A stretch of 64,000 nucleotides of DNA from Actinoalloteichus fjordicus. GTDB lineage: Bacteria; Actinomycetota; Actinomycetes; Mycobacteriales; Pseudonocardiaceae. This document shows positions 63,631 through 64,000 of this stretch, one piece after another. The notes under the pieces are model-generated. The model saw nothing but the letters and a program-made list of their open reading frames with translations. It was not told where the DNA came from and searched no databases. The stretch is taken from contig NZ_CP016076.1 of the NCBI RefSeq assembly GCF_001941625.1, forward strand, positions 6,246,001 through 6,310,000. The letters run 5' to 3'. How positions within the stretch are numbered: the stretch's first letter is position 1; every line of letters starts with the position of its first letter. A program made the position numbers and the translations under genes.

Positions 63631-64000
63631 ATGAGTGTCACCGAGACGCTGCTCCGCCCCCTGCTGGCCGCAGGCGGAGCCCGCCCGCTGATCACCTTCT
63701 ACGACGATGCGGCCGGGCACCGGATCGAGCTGTCCTCGGCGACCGTGGCGAACTGGGCCGCCAAGACCGCCAACTGGCTGCGGGACGAACTCGACGTCGA
63801 ACCGGGGATGCCGGTTGCGGTGCGACTGCCCGCGCACTGGCAGACCCTGGGCGTGCTGTTGGGCGCGTGGTGGTGCGGCGCCGAGGTGCGCGCGGAGACG
63901 GCGGGCGCGGAGGTCGCGATCATCCCGGCGGCCGAGGTGGCAGGCACGCGGGATGCGACGGCGACGGCGACCGCGCCTGCGGAGGTGGTGGCCGCCCTCG
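63631..64000 (+). CDS. TIGR03089 family protein (AMP-binding-like), cut by window edge
   Basis: The ATG at 63631 with GAGGA 6 nt upstream opens a frame that runs off the right edge (123 codons visible): MSVTETLLRPLLAAGGARPL, then ITFYDDAAGHRIELSSATVANWAAKTANWL and VAVRLPAHWQTLGVLLGAWWCGAEV. This is the N-terminus of the actinobacterial TIGR03089 family, related to the start of acyl-CoA synthetase/AMP-binding enzymes but of unknown activity. Its place after the LCP gene matches mycobacteria (Rv3267-Rv3268, from memory). Confidence 0.82.
   Translation, partial: MSVTETLLRPLLAAGGARPLITFYDDAAGHRIELSSATVANWAAKTANWLRDELDVEPGMPVAVRLPAHWQTLGVLLGAWWCGAEVRAETAGAEVAIIPAAEVAGTRDATATATAPAEVVAAL

Overview
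The window is GC-rich chromosomal DNA of an actinomycete, most likely a member of the Pseudonocardiales (Actinoalloteichus/Saccharothrix-like; this is inference). The evidence is codon use with G/C in nearly every third position, many GTG starts and GTGA/ATGA stop-start overlaps, the MtrA-MtrB-LpqB system, a WhiB regulator, F420 biosynthesis (FbiA/FbiB), LytR-CpsA-Psr (LCP) proteins and a WbbL-type rhamnosyltransferase. Gene order follows, from memory, the M. tuberculosis region from about Rv3226c to Rv3268. No rRNA, tRNA, CRISPR array or insertion sequence was found.

Region 1 (1-13 kb): a partial alpha/beta hydrolase, two tandem SRAP (HMCES/YedK) abasic-site proteins, aroA-rsgA, two convergent paralogous lipoproteins, pruA, a DUF6912 gene, a WS/DGAT-like acyltransferase and a SpoU-family rRNA/tRNA methyltransferase, then a small HAD protein. 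Region 2 (13-28 kb): an Rv3235-family protein, then a minus-strand core block of secA, hpf, comF-like, lpqB, mtrB, mtrA, a hypothetical gene, tmk and sahH. A 30-bp minisatellite lies between tmk and sahH. Region 3 (28-44 kb): a large membrane protein with a hydrolase-like GHSQG motif, an amino acid permease, a mannose-activation block (manA, TobH-like, Trm112-like, manB), a degenerate zincin, DUF3499, whiB with a very clear promoter, an M50 protease, fbiA-fbiB-NUDIX and a Pro/Gln-rich protein. Region 4 (44-60 kb): wall glycan assembly, with wbbL, four further glycosyltransferase genes (one of them a GT2-GT4 fusion, another a GT2 with a long insertion), rmlD and rmlB. Region 5 (60-64 kb): two LCP ligases and the start of a TIGR03089-family gene.

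The most interesting part is a lower-GC island at about 45.9-49.4 kb that interrupts the wall locus. It holds a GntR/HutC regulator with matching operators before itself and before the next transcription unit, a small unknown gene, a radical SAM enzyme with a short SPASM-like Cys tail and, overlapping the 3' end of that enzyme gene in another frame, a 58-codon gene below usual ORF cut-offs. That gene has a good ribosome binding site and its product ends in four Trp-Asp-Asn (WDN) motifs. This is the signature of a ribosomal peptide cross-linked into several three-residue cyclophanes (AmcA/AmcB type). A convergent pentapeptide-repeat gene shares the CTAG stop with the precursor gene and is a candidate immunity gene.
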